A stretch of 64,000 nucleotides of DNA from Ruania halotolerans (GCF_021049285.1 NZ_CP088017.1:3979380-4043379), one strand, 5' to 3'. Counted from the stretch's first letter, positions 25,858-35,053 are shown. Notes: a model not told the origin generated them from the sequence alone. Made by a program: numbers and translations.

Positions 25858-26933
25858 CCACGCTGCTCGTCACCGGCGGTGCGGGGTTCATCGGCTCGAA
25901 GGTGGTCGACGCCGCGCTCGAGCGCGGCTGGCGGGTGCGGCTGCTGGACTCCTTCCGGGCCGACGTGCACGGTGAAGCGCCCGCTGCGCTGGCCGAGCAC
26001 CCCGATCTCGAGGTGGTGGCGGGTGACGTCGGCGACGCTGCGGTGATCGGGCCGCTGCTGCGCGGCGTGGACGTGGTCTGCCACCAGGCGGCCAAGGTCG
26101 GGCTCGGCGTCGGGATGTCGGACGCGCCCGACTACGTGGCGAGCAACGACCTCGCGACGGCGGTGCTGCTGTCGGCGATGGCCGAGCAGGGGGTCGGTCG
26201 GCTGGTGCTGGCGTCGTCGATGGTGGTCTACGGCGAGGGCCGGTACCGGGACGAGACCGGCGATGTCGAGGTGCCGCCGCGGCGGACGGTCGACCTCGAG
26301 GCCTGCCGGTTCGAACCGATCTCGCCGCGCACCGGCCACCCGCTCACCGCGCTGCTGATCACCGAGACCGCCCGCCTCGACCCGCGCAACGTCTACGCTG
26401 CCTCCAAGGTCGCGCAGGAGCACCTCGCCGCGTCATGGGCGCGCAGCTGCGGCGGCAGGGCGGCGATGCTGCGCTACCACAACGTCTACGGGCCGGGGAT
26501 GCCGACGGGCACCCCGTACGCCGGGGTGGCCGCGATCTTCCGTACCGCGCTCGCCGAGGGCCGCGCGCCGCGCGTCTTCGAGGACGGCGGCCAGCGCCGC
26601 GACTTCGTGCACGTACGGGACGTGGCCGCGGCCAACCTCGCGGCAGTCGGATGGACGAGCACGAGCGAACCGGGCGCGGTGCGTCCCTTCAACGTGGGCA
26701 GCGGTGAGGTCCGCACGATCGGGGAGATGGCGCGGGCGTTGTCCGCGGCGGTCGGCGGTCCGGAACCGGTCGTGACCGGCGAGTACCGGCTCGGCGACGT
26801 GCGCCACATCACCGCGTCCTCGGACCGGCTCCGAACCGAGACCGACTGGACGCCGCAGGTCACCTTCGCCGCGGGGATGAGTGAGCTCGCGACCGCACCG
26901 ATGCGGCCGGCGGCGACCGGACAGGCGCGATGA
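25854..26933 (+). CDS. NAD-dependent nucleotide-sugar epimerase/dehydratase (extended SDR)
   Basis: A 359-aa extended SDR. GGAGFIGSKVVD binds NAD, and YAASKVAQEH holds the catalytic Tyr-x3-Lys. RYHNVYGPGMPTGTPY and RRDFVHVRDVA are typical of UDP-glucose 4-epimerase-like enzymes that act on nucleotide sugars. It overlaps the phosphorylase and the membrane protein genes by four bases on each side, so the three are one unit. Confidence 0.88.
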   Translation: MTTLLVTGGAGFIGSKVVDAALERGWRVRLLDSFRADVHGEAPAALAEHPDLEVVAGDVGDAAVIGPLLRGVDVVCHQAAKVGLGVGMSDAPDYVASNDLATAVLLSAMAEQGVGRLVLASSMVVYGEGRYRDETGDVEVPPRRTVDLEACRFEPISPRTGHPLTALLITETARLDPRNVYAASKVAQEHLAASWARSCGGRAAMLRYHNVYGPGMPTGTPYAGVAAIFRTALAEGRAPRVFEDGGQRRDFVHVRDVAAANLAAVGWTSTSEPGAVRPFNVGSGEVRTIGEMARALSAAVGGPEPVVTGEYRLGDVRHITASSDRLRTETDWTPQVTFAAGMSELATAPMRPAATGQAR

Positions 26934-28321
26934 GCGACGCCCCGGGCGGACTGTCGGGTGCGGCGACGGGCACCGAGGCGGACGCCCCCGCAGCCGCCGG
27001 GCGGCGCCGAGCCTCGCCGCAGCTGGTCGCGCTGGTGGCGACGCTGGCGCTGATCGCGGTGGCCGCACTGCTGCCGCCCCTGGCAGGGATGGATGTCAGG
27101 GTGCCGTCACCGCCGCTGATGGCGCGGTGGATGCCGCGAGTCGGCCCGGGAACGGTCGTGGCGCTCGCAGTGGCGGTGCTCGTGGCGGTGGCCGGTCCGC
27201 GGGTCGCGGGCCGGTGGTCCTGGAGGCGGCTGCTGGTGGCGGTCTACCTGACCGCCGTCGTCTGGGCGACCGCCCTCGCCGCGGTCGACGGCCTCGACGG
27301 GCTGGGCGCGATCCTCCAGGGCCCGAACGAGTACCTCGGCACCGCGCGCGCGGTCACCGATGTCGGAGCGATGCTGCACGAGTACGTGGATCGGATCCCG
27401 TTCTCGCACCCCGACAACTGGCCGGTCCACGTGGCGGGGCACCCGCCGGGTGCGGTGCTGGTGTTCGTCGGACTGGTGCGCCTCGGGCTGGGCTCGGGAC
27501 TGGCGGCGGGATCGGTGGTGCTGCTGGTGGGAGCCACGACGCCGGTGGCCGTGATGATGCTGCTGCGCCGCCTCGGTGCGGCCGACCTCGCTCGCGTGGC
27601 TGCGCCGTTCCTGGCCGCGGCGCCGACGGCGATCTGGATGGCGGTCTCCGCCGACGGGCTGTTCACCGCCGTGGCGGCGTGGGGGCTGGCCGCCCTGGGC
27701 TACGCGGCGACCGCGCACCGCGTTCGCGGTGTGGCCGGGTTCGGGGTGCTGGCCGGCGTGCTGCTCGGCGCCTGCGTGATGATGTCGTACGGGCTGGTGC
27801 TGCTGGGCGTGCTCGCCGTGGCGGTGCTGGTGGTCGCGCGCCGGTGGCAGCCGCTGCCGTGGGCGGCCGGTGCTGCGCTGGCGGTGGTGGGCGGGTTCGC
27901 GCTGGGGGGCTTCGCGTGGTGGGAGGCGTACCCGGTGCTCGTGCAGCGGTACTGGGACGGCATCGCCTCCTCGCGACCGGGTGGCTACTGGATCTGGGCG
28001 AACCTCGCCGCGCTCGCCGTCAGCGCGGGCGTGGTGCTCGGACCCGTGCTGACCACCGCGCTGCCGCGGCTGCGGCAGACCTGGCGGGGATCGGGATCGG
28101 TGCGCGTGGTCGCGCTCCTGGTGACCGCGGCCGCCGTCACGATCGTCCTGGCGGACCTCTCGCAGATGAGCCGCTCCGAGGTCGAACGGATCTGGCTGCC
28201 GTTCGTGCCGTGGCTGCTCGTGGGGACCTCGCTGCTTCCGCCGCGGTGGCGACGTCTCGCGCTGCCGTGCCAGCTCGTGCTCGCCCTGGCCGTCCAGCAC
28301 CTCTTCCACACGTTCTGGTGA
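26930..28321 (+). CDS. Polytopic membrane protein, possible GT-C glycosyltransferase
   Basis: A 463-aa protein with about ten to twelve hydrophobic helices. After the first helices a loop reads WPVHVAGHPPGAVLVF; an HPPG motif of this kind occurs in actinobacterial GT-C-like mannosyl- and arabinosyltransferase relatives. No certain catalytic acid is assigned. With the epimerase, GT2 and phosphorylase it would suit transfer of a lipid-linked sugar across or at the membrane, which is inference. Confidence 0.65.
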   Translation: MSDAPGGLSGAATGTEADAPAAAGRRRASPQLVALVATLALIAVAALLPPLAGMDVRVPSPPLMARWMPRVGPGTVVALAVAVLVAVAGPRVAGRWSWRRLLVAVYLTAVVWATALAAVDGLDGLGAILQGPNEYLGTARAVTDVGAMLHEYVDRIPFSHPDNWPVHVAGHPPGAVLVFVGLVRLGLGSGLAAGSVVLLVGATTPVAVMMLLRRLGAADLARVAAPFLAAAPTAIWMAVSADGLFTAVAAWGLAALGYAATAHRVRGVAGFGVLAGVLLGACVMMSYGLVLLGVLAVAVLVVARRWQPLPWAAGAALAVVGGFALGGFAWWEAYPVLVQRYWDGIASSRPGGYWIWANLAALAVSAGVVLGPVLTTALPRLRQTWRGSGSVRVVALLVTAAAVTIVLADLSQMSRSEVERIWLPFVPWLLVGTSLLPPRWRRLALPCQLVLALAVQHLFHTFW

Positions 28322-28419
28322 CGCTGGTCTCCCGGCCGCCCATGCCTCGAGCAGCTTGGCGCTCCGGTATCCGCGGGAACGGTGGTTCTTGAGGGTGGGG
28401 CGTGGGTAGCCTCATCTGG

Positions 28420-28769
28420 ATGGTCTATCAGATCGTTGATCCAGCCGCGGCGGCTGCGGGGCCGGGCCCGCATCCCGCGGCGAGCCCGTTCGACAAGCGT
28501 GTGTGAGCGAAGCCCTCGGCATCACAGCTTTTGAGGTCTACACAGTCGAGTTGCCGCCGAACGCAGAAACCGTTCGCCACGACCATCTCGACGACGGCGT
28601 CGAGGACCTTTACTTCATCGTCTCCGGCGATGGCCGGGCCTTCGTTGACGGGGAATCTGTGCCGCTTCGGCCAGGACTTTTCCTCGCAGTGACGGTCGAG
28701 TCCGCAAGACAACTTCGGGCCGGCAGCAGCGGGCTGACGTTCGTCGCGATCTGCGGTCGACCGCTCTGA
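28420..28769 (+). pseudogene. Small cupin-fold protein with a dinucleotide frameshift
   Basis: The frame from ATG 28420 reads MVYQIVDPAAAAAGP to SPFDKRV and stops at 28504. In the next frame SEALGITAFEVYTVELPP continues straight into a cupin core ([32 protein letters not shown]). Removing one GT from the GTGTGT tract at 28499-28504 would restore a single 115-aa protein. The gene is therefore broken by a slippage-type insertion or by a sequencing error. Ribosomes could also restart at GTG 28503. The function of such single-domain cupins is unknown. Confidence 0.7.
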
Positions 28770-28857
28770 GACAACACGTTCCGCTCACCGATCGCCCACC
28801 TGTGGCACTGGACGCACATGACACAGGATGTCGGTGGCAACGCCTACTGTCCCCTTC

Positions 28858-29235
28858 ATGGCGAAAAAAGTACACGTGGCCCCGAGATCGTTCGACCGGC
28901 CTAGGGGGAGGCATGAGCAGTGGTCCGAGAGGCGGACTATCCACTGGTCCTGGAGGTGGCATGTCGACCGGCCCGAGAGGTGGGATGAGCACCGGACCTG
29001 GCGGAGGTATGTCGACCGGCCCAGGAGGCGGACTTTCAACCGGCCCTAGGGGCGGCCTGTCTACAGGCCCAGGTGGGGGGTTGTCTACGGGGCCGGGCGG
29101 AGGCCTCTGGACCGGCCCGGCCCGCACTACTCCAGCAACATCCCACCCATCCATGTGTTCATCCCGATATTGCGCAGGCAGGGATATGCGTGGGCGGCCG
29201 ACATGTTGGCCAGGGCGCACGGCTCCGACGTCTGA
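28858..29235 (+). pseudogene. STGP-type octapeptide-repeat small protein, frameshifted
   Basis: Nine octapeptides of the form (S/L)TG(P/L)(G/R)GG(M/L) are followed, after a one-base frame change near 29110-29120, by [23 protein letters not shown] and a short amphipathic helix ending at 29233-29235. I recall small bacterial proteins with the same layout (STGPGGG repeats, a YxSNxPP motif, then a helix), with no known function. The N-terminus is also uncertain. An A6 run at 28863-28868 puts MAKK out of frame with the repeats, while an A5 run would give [19 protein letters not shown]. The internal ATG at 28913 after GGGGGAGG is an alternative start. Confidence 0.6.
28892..29107 (+). repeat. Nine 24-bp coding repeats
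   Basis: Units begin every 24 bases from 28892. The peptide is kept while serine codons vary (TCG, AGC, TCC, TCA, TCT) and glycine third positions differ. This pattern suggests selection on the peptide rather than recent DNA duplication. Confidence 0.8.
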
Positions 29236-29548
29236 TTAGCGGTCGCGAGCGGATCCCCAACCGGGAGCAGTCGCCGACAAACTCGTCGTGGGCTCCCGCC
29301 CCGGTGGAGCGCCCGCGTCGATCGCGGCGGTATGACGCACCTTGTGGTCAATCCGCAAGCCGGCTTGATCGCGATTGCGGTGACCTCCAGCGGCCACCTT
29401 CCGGCTCGAGTTTGGATTCAATAAGGCGCCTTCGGTAGACGGGTTCGCCGAAAGATTCGGAATGGCCCGACCTTGAGAGCGCTAGCTGCCGACGTTGCAG
29501 CAAGCGATGTGGTCGAATATGAGTTCCGCAACCCGAAGGCGACACACT
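29236..29548. other. Non-coding stretch upstream of the Gabija-like pair
   Basis: No frame with coding character is seen on either strand. It should hold the promoter of the nuclease-helicase unit. A ribosome-site-like GAAGGCG lies before the proposed TTG start. Confidence 0.5.
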
Positions 29549-31357
29549 TTGAAGATCCGGAGAATCGACATCGAGAACTTCCGCGGCATCCGGAGGCTGT
29601 CGTGGAGTCTGCCCGTCGACCAGACGTTCTTCGTCCTGATCGGGCCCGGAGACGCGAGGAAGTCGACAATCCTCACTGCTCTCGAGCGCGGGCTGAGCGA
29701 CCGGTGGAACATCACGTTCACCGATACCGACTTCTATCGCGGGGAACTGAGCGAGCCCATCCGTATCCGTATTGCGATGACTGCCATTCCCCAGGACCTG
29801 CTCGGTGTGGAGGATCTGGGTCTGCACCTTGCGGGCATCAACGCGGTGGGTGAGTGGTCTCACGACCCGGAGGACGGGTTCGAGGAGTGTGTGATCGTGG
29901 AGCTTCGGGTTGATGCGGACCTGGAGCCTGAGTGGGTTGCGTATCGGCCTGACGCTGACGACGACGAGGAGCGGCACGTTCTACGGGCGCGTCACCGTTC
30001 CCGGTTCGGGACGTTCCGTGTTGATGAGCGGGTTGATGCTCATCTGCGGTGGACGCGGATGTCTGCGTTGGGGAAGTTGACGGAGAAGAAGGGGGACGCC
30101 CGCAAGACACTGACGTTGGCGAACCGTGCGGCTCGTGAGGCGGTATCTACTGCGGTCCCGCCGGACCTGCAGCGCCTGGCTGACGATGTTGGGAATGCGG
30201 TATCGGCGATCGGGAGCGCCAAGTTCGAGGACCTTCGGCCGGGGCTGGACATCTCCCTGACGAGCGCGCAGGGGAACCTCGCGCTGTTCGATGGTCCGGT
30301 CCCGTTGACGAACTTCGGGTTGGGAACCCGGCGTCTGGCGGGTGCGGCTGCGCAGCAGCTTGCGCACGAGGACTCGACGATCTTGCTCGTCGATGAAGTG
30401 GAGTACGGGCTCGAACCGCATCGGCTGGTTCACCTGCTGCGGTATCTCCAGCGCAAGGACACGTTCTCGCAGGTATTCGTCACGACGCACTCTCCGTCGG
30501 CGTTGCAGCATCTGGATCCGTCCGACTTGGTGATGGTTCGGTCGGAGGACGGGGAGACGGTTGCGATGTCGCTGGGCGACCCGGTGACGTTGAAGCCGGT
30601 CATCAAGGCCAGCCCGGAGGCGTTTCTGGCCCGCCGGGTCGTCATGGGCGAAGGCAAGACCGAGTACGGACTTCTGCTCGGCCTGTTCGAGTCGTGGGAC
30701 ACCGAGTTGCAGGCGGCGGATAGTGTCCCGACTGCGGCGCTCGGGGTCGTCGGCGTTGAGGGCTCGGGAGGAACGGGATCTGCTGGTCGAGCCAAGGAGC
30801 TTCTCAATGCCGGATACGAGGTCGTCCTCGTCCTCGACAGCGACGACCAGGCTGCGAATGCGCTCGTGCCCGACGTGGAGGCCGCGGGCGGGAAGGTCGT
30901 GCAGTGGGCTGGAGGCGTATGTACCGAGCGGGCAATCTGTGACCAGCTTTCCGCCGAGGGCCTGACGGCGTTCATCGACACGGCTGTTGAGGCGGCCGAC
31001 GACCCTGAAACGTCCCGGGTGTCTTTCGCTGACCAGCTGAAGGCACGTGGCGCAGCCATTGTCAGTGAGAAGGACGCACAGCTCGACATCGCGGCGTGGG
31101 TGGCAGCCGGCACCACGTTGGAGCAGGCACGAGTGACGGTCGGCGACACCGCGAAACACAAGAGCTGGTTCAAGAACGTCGACCGGGGCAAGGCACTCGC
31201 CGCATTTGTGCTTAGCCGGCCCGAGCTGGCCGAGGGTGCGGTTGCTGCCACGCTGGCCAAGGTCCGAGAGCACACCTACTACCAACCTGAACCCGCACCG
31301 AACGATGCGCCGCCCGAAGAGGCCGACGGCACCGCGGTCGTCGAGGCGGACAAGTGA
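29549..31357 (+). CDS. OLD-family ATPase/TOPRIM nuclease, Gabija GajA-like
   Basis: A 602-aa protein. The N-terminal ABC/RecF-type ATPase has IENFRGIRRLSW and a P-loop-like GPGDARKST (residues 32-40) in which Arg takes the place of the usual second Gly. Walker B is ILLVDEVEYGLEPHR and the switch is VTTHSPSA. A C-terminal TOPRIM domain shows E368 in MGEGKTE and D430/D432 in LVLDSDD, the metal-binding set of OLD nucleases. Gabija defence pairs such a nuclease with a UvrD-like helicase, which is the next gene with a GTGA overlap. The TTG start follows GAAGGCG; ATG 29519 is an alternative. Base composition is less GC-rich than that of the neighbours, suggesting acquisition. Confidence 0.8.
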   Translation: MKIRRIDIENFRGIRRLSWSLPVDQTFFVLIGPGDARKSTILTALERGLSDRWNITFTDTDFYRGELSEPIRIRIAMTAIPQDLLGVEDLGLHLAGINAVGEWSHDPEDGFEECVIVELRVDADLEPEWVAYRPDADDDEERHVLRARHRSRFGTFRVDERVDAHLRWTRMSALGKLTEKKGDARKTLTLANRAAREAVSTAVPPDLQRLADDVGNAVSAIGSAKFEDLRPGLDISLTSAQGNLALFDGPVPLTNFGLGTRRLAGAAAQQLAHEDSTILLVDEVEYGLEPHRLVHLLRYLQRKDTFSQVFVTTHSPSALQHLDPSDLVMVRSEDGETVAMSLGDPVTLKPVIKASPEAFLARRVVMGEGKTEYGLLLGLFESWDTELQAADSVPTAALGVVGVEGSGGTGSAGRAKELLNAGYEVVLVLDSDDQAANALVPDVEAAGGKVVQWAGGVCTERAICDQLSAEGLTAFIDTAVEAADDPETSRVSFADQLKARGAAIVSEKDAQLDIAAWVAAGTTLEQARVTVGDTAKHKSWFKNVDRGKALAAFVLSRPELAEGAVAATLAKVREHTYYQPEPAPNDAPPEEADGTAVVEADK

Positions 31358-32832
31358 GCGACGAACTCGAGGCCACGGCGGCCGGGCTAATAACTGCGCT
31401 ACCCGTCTCGGTCACCCTGCCCGCTGGCACTGGCAAGACGCATCTGCTCGCCGAAGCCGCGCGCCAGATCGTCGCGCACGGTGGCCGGACCCTGATCCTG
31501 ACCCACACCAACGCGGGCGTTCACGCGATCCAGAAGCGTCTGAAGTCCTTCGGAATCACGGCCGGCGCACGCGTCTTCACACTGACCAGCTTCGGGTTCC
31601 TCCTGGCTCGCGCCTACCCGAACATAGGACAGCTGAAGGTTCCACCGACACCCGACTGGGACGACTCGGAGAGTTACATCACCGCGGCGCACCGCATCAC
31701 CACGATCCACACCATCCGTCGAGTCCTCGCCGCCTCCTACAGCCATGCCCTGGTTGATGAGTACCAGGACTGCAGCGAGACCCAACACCAGTTCGTGTGC
31801 GCTATCGCCGAAGCCATCCCGGCAACCGGTGTCCTCGGAGACCCCAAGCAAGCCATCTTCGAGTTCCGCGGCAACACCCTCGTCACGTGGGAAGACGTCC
31901 AAGCCAGGTTTCCCGACCACCCGATTGAGCCGAAGCCGTGGCGATGGCTCGAACACAACCAGCCCCTCGGAGAGTGGCTCCTCAAGGCGCGCACCGCACT
32001 GACGCCAGGCAGCGTCATCGATTTCTCCGCCATCAAGCTCCCGGCAGGCGTCGAGTACCGCAGTTCCGGGACCGACCGCCGAGCAGCCGCCAACGCCGCC
32101 CTCAAGTACCGACCGGCGGGCGAAACGACCGTCGTCATCTCCCCCTGGGAGAACACCGCCAGACGCGCCGCAGCCGACCTCAAGGGCGCGTTCACCATGA
32201 TGGAAGAAGTCGCCGGTGCGTTCATGGGCGACCGCCTCCGCGAACTCGCTGCCGCCAACCCTGAGCAATTCGCAACCTGGCTCATCAACCTGACTAAGCG
32301 CTGCACCTGCGGTCACGCCCAACTCAACGACGGCGTCAAAAACCGGCTCAAAGCTGGCCAGACCACCTCCGGCCTCAAGCGCCCCGGCCTTGAACCCGCG
32401 CTCGCAGCGTTCGACACCGTCGTTGCCAACCCCTCGTACACGTCCCTTGCCACCGCAATGGGCGCCATCCCGAACTCTGCCTCGCTCCGCCTCCACTCCC
32501 ACGAAGCTTGGAACGACATTCAGACCGCGCTCCGTGGCGCAGCCGCCGCAGGCGACAACCCCGATGTCCTCGGAACCGAACTCGCACGAGCACGCGACCG
32601 CATCCGCCACCAAGGCCGCCGAAACCGGAGCAAGGTCGTCTCCCGCACCCTCCTCATCAAGGGCCTTGAGTACGACCACGTCGTGATCGCCGACATCAAC
32701 CAGATAACCGACGTCAATAATCTGTACGTCGCCCTTACCCGAGCACGCAAGACGATCACGATCGTCGGCGCCACAGCGACCATTACCGTCACATGTACCA
32801 AGACCAAGACCAAGACCAGCAATGCGCGGTAA
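31354..32832 (+). CDS. UvrD/Rep-like superfamily 1 helicase, Gabija GajB-like
   Basis: A 492-aa protein with compact SF1 motifs: Walker A LPAGTGKTHLL (residues 22-32), motif II VDEYQDCSETQ, motif III GDPKQAIFEFRG, a motif V-like LLIKGLEYDHVVI and motif VI YVALTRARKT. The size is close to that of known GajB proteins and much shorter than UvrD. It begins with GTG overlapping the nuclease stop, so both are made together. The predicted role is sensing or processing of phage DNA ends with the partner nuclease. The C-terminus ends in a Thr/Lys-rich tail (TCTKTKTKTS). Confidence 0.82.
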   Translation: MSDELEATAAGLITALPVSVTLPAGTGKTHLLAEAARQIVAHGGRTLILTHTNAGVHAIQKRLKSFGITAGARVFTLTSFGFLLARAYPNIGQLKVPPTPDWDDSESYITAAHRITTIHTIRRVLAASYSHALVDEYQDCSETQHQFVCAIAEAIPATGVLGDPKQAIFEFRGNTLVTWEDVQARFPDHPIEPKPWRWLEHNQPLGEWLLKARTALTPGSVIDFSAIKLPAGVEYRSSGTDRRAAANAALKYRPAGETTVVISPWENTARRAAADLKGAFTMMEEVAGAFMGDRLRELAAANPEQFATWLINLTKRCTCGHAQLNDGVKNRLKAGQTTSGLKRPGLEPALAAFDTVVANPSYTSLATAMGAIPNSASLRLHSHEAWNDIQTALRGAAAAGDNPDVLGTELARARDRIRHQGRRNRSKVVSRTLLIKGLEYDHVVIADINQITDVNNLYVALTRARKTITIVGATATITVTCTKTKTKTSNAR

Positions 32833-32957
32833 ATCCGCGAGGGGGTCTCACGCGGCTAGAGAGTCCTTCAGCCACACAGCGCAGGGTCACAAGCGTAGCG
32901 GGATGGTGGATCTAGGAATCCTCACTAGCCGTTCGAGTCATCTTTCGATGAGCGAGG

Positions 32958-34733
32958 TCAGCCGAGCCCGTGAATGTTCCGCGCTTCATGGTGAACCCGC
33001 GACGCGCAGTCGAGCAGCGAGGCGCGGAATTTCTTGGCGCCGTCACTCAGCTCGGTCAGCACCAGCGCCGAGTGCCCGATGAGGTAAGCGGCACCAATGC
33101 ACGCTATGTCCAACGAGAGAGCCGTGAGCTCTGGGCTCAACTCGTTCCCGTGCCAGATGTCTTCATCGTCGTCGTACCTCACGGCGTGCAGGCAGCCGAG
33201 CGTTGTCGCATGTGTGACCTGGCTCAATAGCGAGTACGCCACAACCACCCAGCCCGGGTCCCGCGGCTGCGTGGCCTGACCGAATTCCCGCAGGAGCGCG
33301 GTGAGGTGCGGAATCTTCTGACGGTTCTTCGTTGGGGGCTTGGGTGGAGGGGCCTGCACGAACGACGGGAGCTCGAACAACCGGTTTGCGGCCTCCGCGG
33401 AGACGCCGTGGCCGCGCAGCTTGTTGATGGTCTTGCGTTGGTGTGCACGGAACTCGTCAAAGTATTGCGTCGCACGTGCGGCGAATGCCTTCTGGTCCGT
33501 CACGCTGAACCGCCACCGCAGACGGGCAGCTTCCTCGAGCAGCATCCGCGCAGCGAATACCGAAATGGGGCCGGACCCGGGCTTGTCGTATGTCGAGAGG
33601 CACGTGTCGAGGTTCGAGTACGCGCCGCCGTAGCTCAGCGACTCGTGCAGTGCGGTCCCGTTCGTGAAGTGCTCCTCGCCGACCGGCGTCGCCCGGGAGA
33701 TCGTCCAGAACCGCTCTGCTTCGGCGATAGTTCTGTCCAGGTCGCCCAGAAACGGGGTGACGTCGGCGAAGGTGATGATGGCTCGCGGGTTCAGGATGGT
33801 GGCGACCGGACGCACCGTTGCTGCTGCGCCCTTGTGGGTGCGTGGCTTGGTAGTGAAGAGTTGGTGGATGGGGCGCGCAGCTTCGGCGACGTCGCCGGCG
33901 AGCTCCATCGTCTTGGTCATGAACGGCTCCTGCGGCACGTCGGCGGGCCATAGTTCGGGCACCGCAGATGCGGTCCCGTGGAGCACCGTGACGACACCTG
34001 CGGCCGCGACCTGCATGAATAGCGCTTCGTAGATGTCGCGCAGGTCGTGGCCGGGCTGACCGTCTTCGCTTAGGCAGCTCTGGTGGCCCAGGTAGTTTCC
34101 GTGCCCGGCGAACGCGAGCACCATGACGGCGCCGCGAAGGCCGGTCGTGTCGAGCAGATGCAAAGGGTCGCTGGCCGGGGCGGAGCCGCCGTGCGCGTTG
34201 GTCGAGTTCAAGAAGTCCGACAGGAGTTCCTCGTCACCCGGGAGCGAGGAAGTGTCCAGCCAGGTCAGGGACTCCCCCGTCAGGTCTGCGACCGGCGGTA
34301 TGGGCATCAACCATCGGGACAGGTTCTGCATTGGGACGTTGTTCTTCCGCAACGCGTCGCAGATGTTGTTCCGTTCCTCAAGCAGGTCGCCGAGCAGCAG
34401 CGAGCGCCGCGCCTCGGGGTCCTCGCCAATCCATCGCCACCGCAGCCCGTCGACGAACAGACTGCGAGCCATCGCGCCGAGCACGGTGCCGCCCATCGCG
34501 CCACCGATGAGCGACTCCGCGCACCCGTACCGCTGCCGGGAGTACATGAACGCCATCCCTGCGAGGAACCGGTCCCCGGTCAGGTCCTGGTTGTAGTCGA
34601 CTGGAAGGTCATCCAGGTGGTTGCGCAGCGCGCGGGTCGCAGTCCGTAACTTCAGCAGCCCTGGGGTCGCCTCTCGCCCATCAGGACGGTCCACTGGAGG
34701 GATGAGCGATTGGTAGTAGTCGGGGTCTTTCAT
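32958..34733 (-). CDS. Large protein of unknown function in the defence region
   Basis: A 591-aa protein I cannot assign. It is mostly helical, with no signal peptide or clear membrane helix. A segment with Glu/Arg/His in helices (SLLLGDLLEERNNICDAL; VVAYSLLSQVTHATTLGCLH) recalls DUF5677-like helical proteins of unknown role. FAGHGNYLGHQSCL and the C-terminal VLTELSDGAKKFRASLLDC show conserved-looking cores. It converges on the Gabija-like pair with a 125-bp gap and shares its milder GC content, so it may have arrived with it. A linked antiviral role is only a guess. Confidence 0.7.
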   Translation of the reverse strand: MKDPDYYQSLIPPVDRPDGREATPGLLKLRTATRALRNHLDDLPVDYNQDLTGDRFLAGMAFMYSRQRYGCAESLIGGAMGGTVLGAMARSLFVDGLRWRWIGEDPEARRSLLLGDLLEERNNICDALRKNNVPMQNLSRWLMPIPPVADLTGESLTWLDTSSLPGDEELLSDFLNSTNAHGGSAPASDPLHLLDTTGLRGAVMVLAFAGHGNYLGHQSCLSEDGQPGHDLRDIYEALFMQVAAAGVVTVLHGTASAVPELWPADVPQEPFMTKTMELAGDVAEAARPIHQLFTTKPRTHKGAAATVRPVATILNPRAIITFADVTPFLGDLDRTIAEAERFWTISRATPVGEEHFTNGTALHESLSYGGAYSNLDTCLSTYDKPGSGPISVFAARMLLEEAARLRWRFSVTDQKAFAARATQYFDEFRAHQRKTINKLRGHGVSAEAANRLFELPSFVQAPPPKPPTKNRQKIPHLTALLREFGQATQPRDPGWVVVAYSLLSQVTHATTLGCLHAVRYDDDEDIWHGNELSPELTALSLDIACIGAAYLIGHSALVLTELSDGAKKFRASLLDCASRVHHEARNIHGLG

Positions 34734-35053
34734 GCGGCTGAACTTTCACTCTTGTATGGCTCGCTGTCGGACCACAATGGTGGCGGGGTCGAGGACGCCA
34801 AGGTATCGCGCGGGCAGTTGGTTGGGAGCGTCAATCTGGGCGGAATGCAGCGGTCCTCAACCCCACGCTGCCGACCCGTCCCGTAAGCATCGAACCTTCA
34901 CTGCGATCAGCCAGCAGATCAGTAGTCTCAACTGCTGCGAACGCACCGCCTTCCCGCAAGCCCGTCCGCGCCACTCCCCGGTGACGGGGCGTCAGCGGTG
35001 CCACCGGGAGCACGCCGCCGCGGGCCCCGGGCCGCACGAGGGCTCCATCCGTC
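34734..35053. other. Intergenic stretch without a recognised gene
   Basis: About 320 bp between the 591-aa unknown gene and the SorC regulator. Short frames are present but lack ribosome sites or recognisable products. It may mark the right edge of the acquired segment. Confidence 0.5.

Noticed and set aside
27107-28309. Long open frame antisense to the GT-C-like membrane protein
   Set aside because: His/Arg/Gln-rich composition typical of antisense frames in GC-rich DNA.
28892-29107. Nine regular 24-bp repeats as a CRISPR-like array
   Set aside because: The units are contiguous with no spacers and encode a constant octapeptide with synonymous changes.
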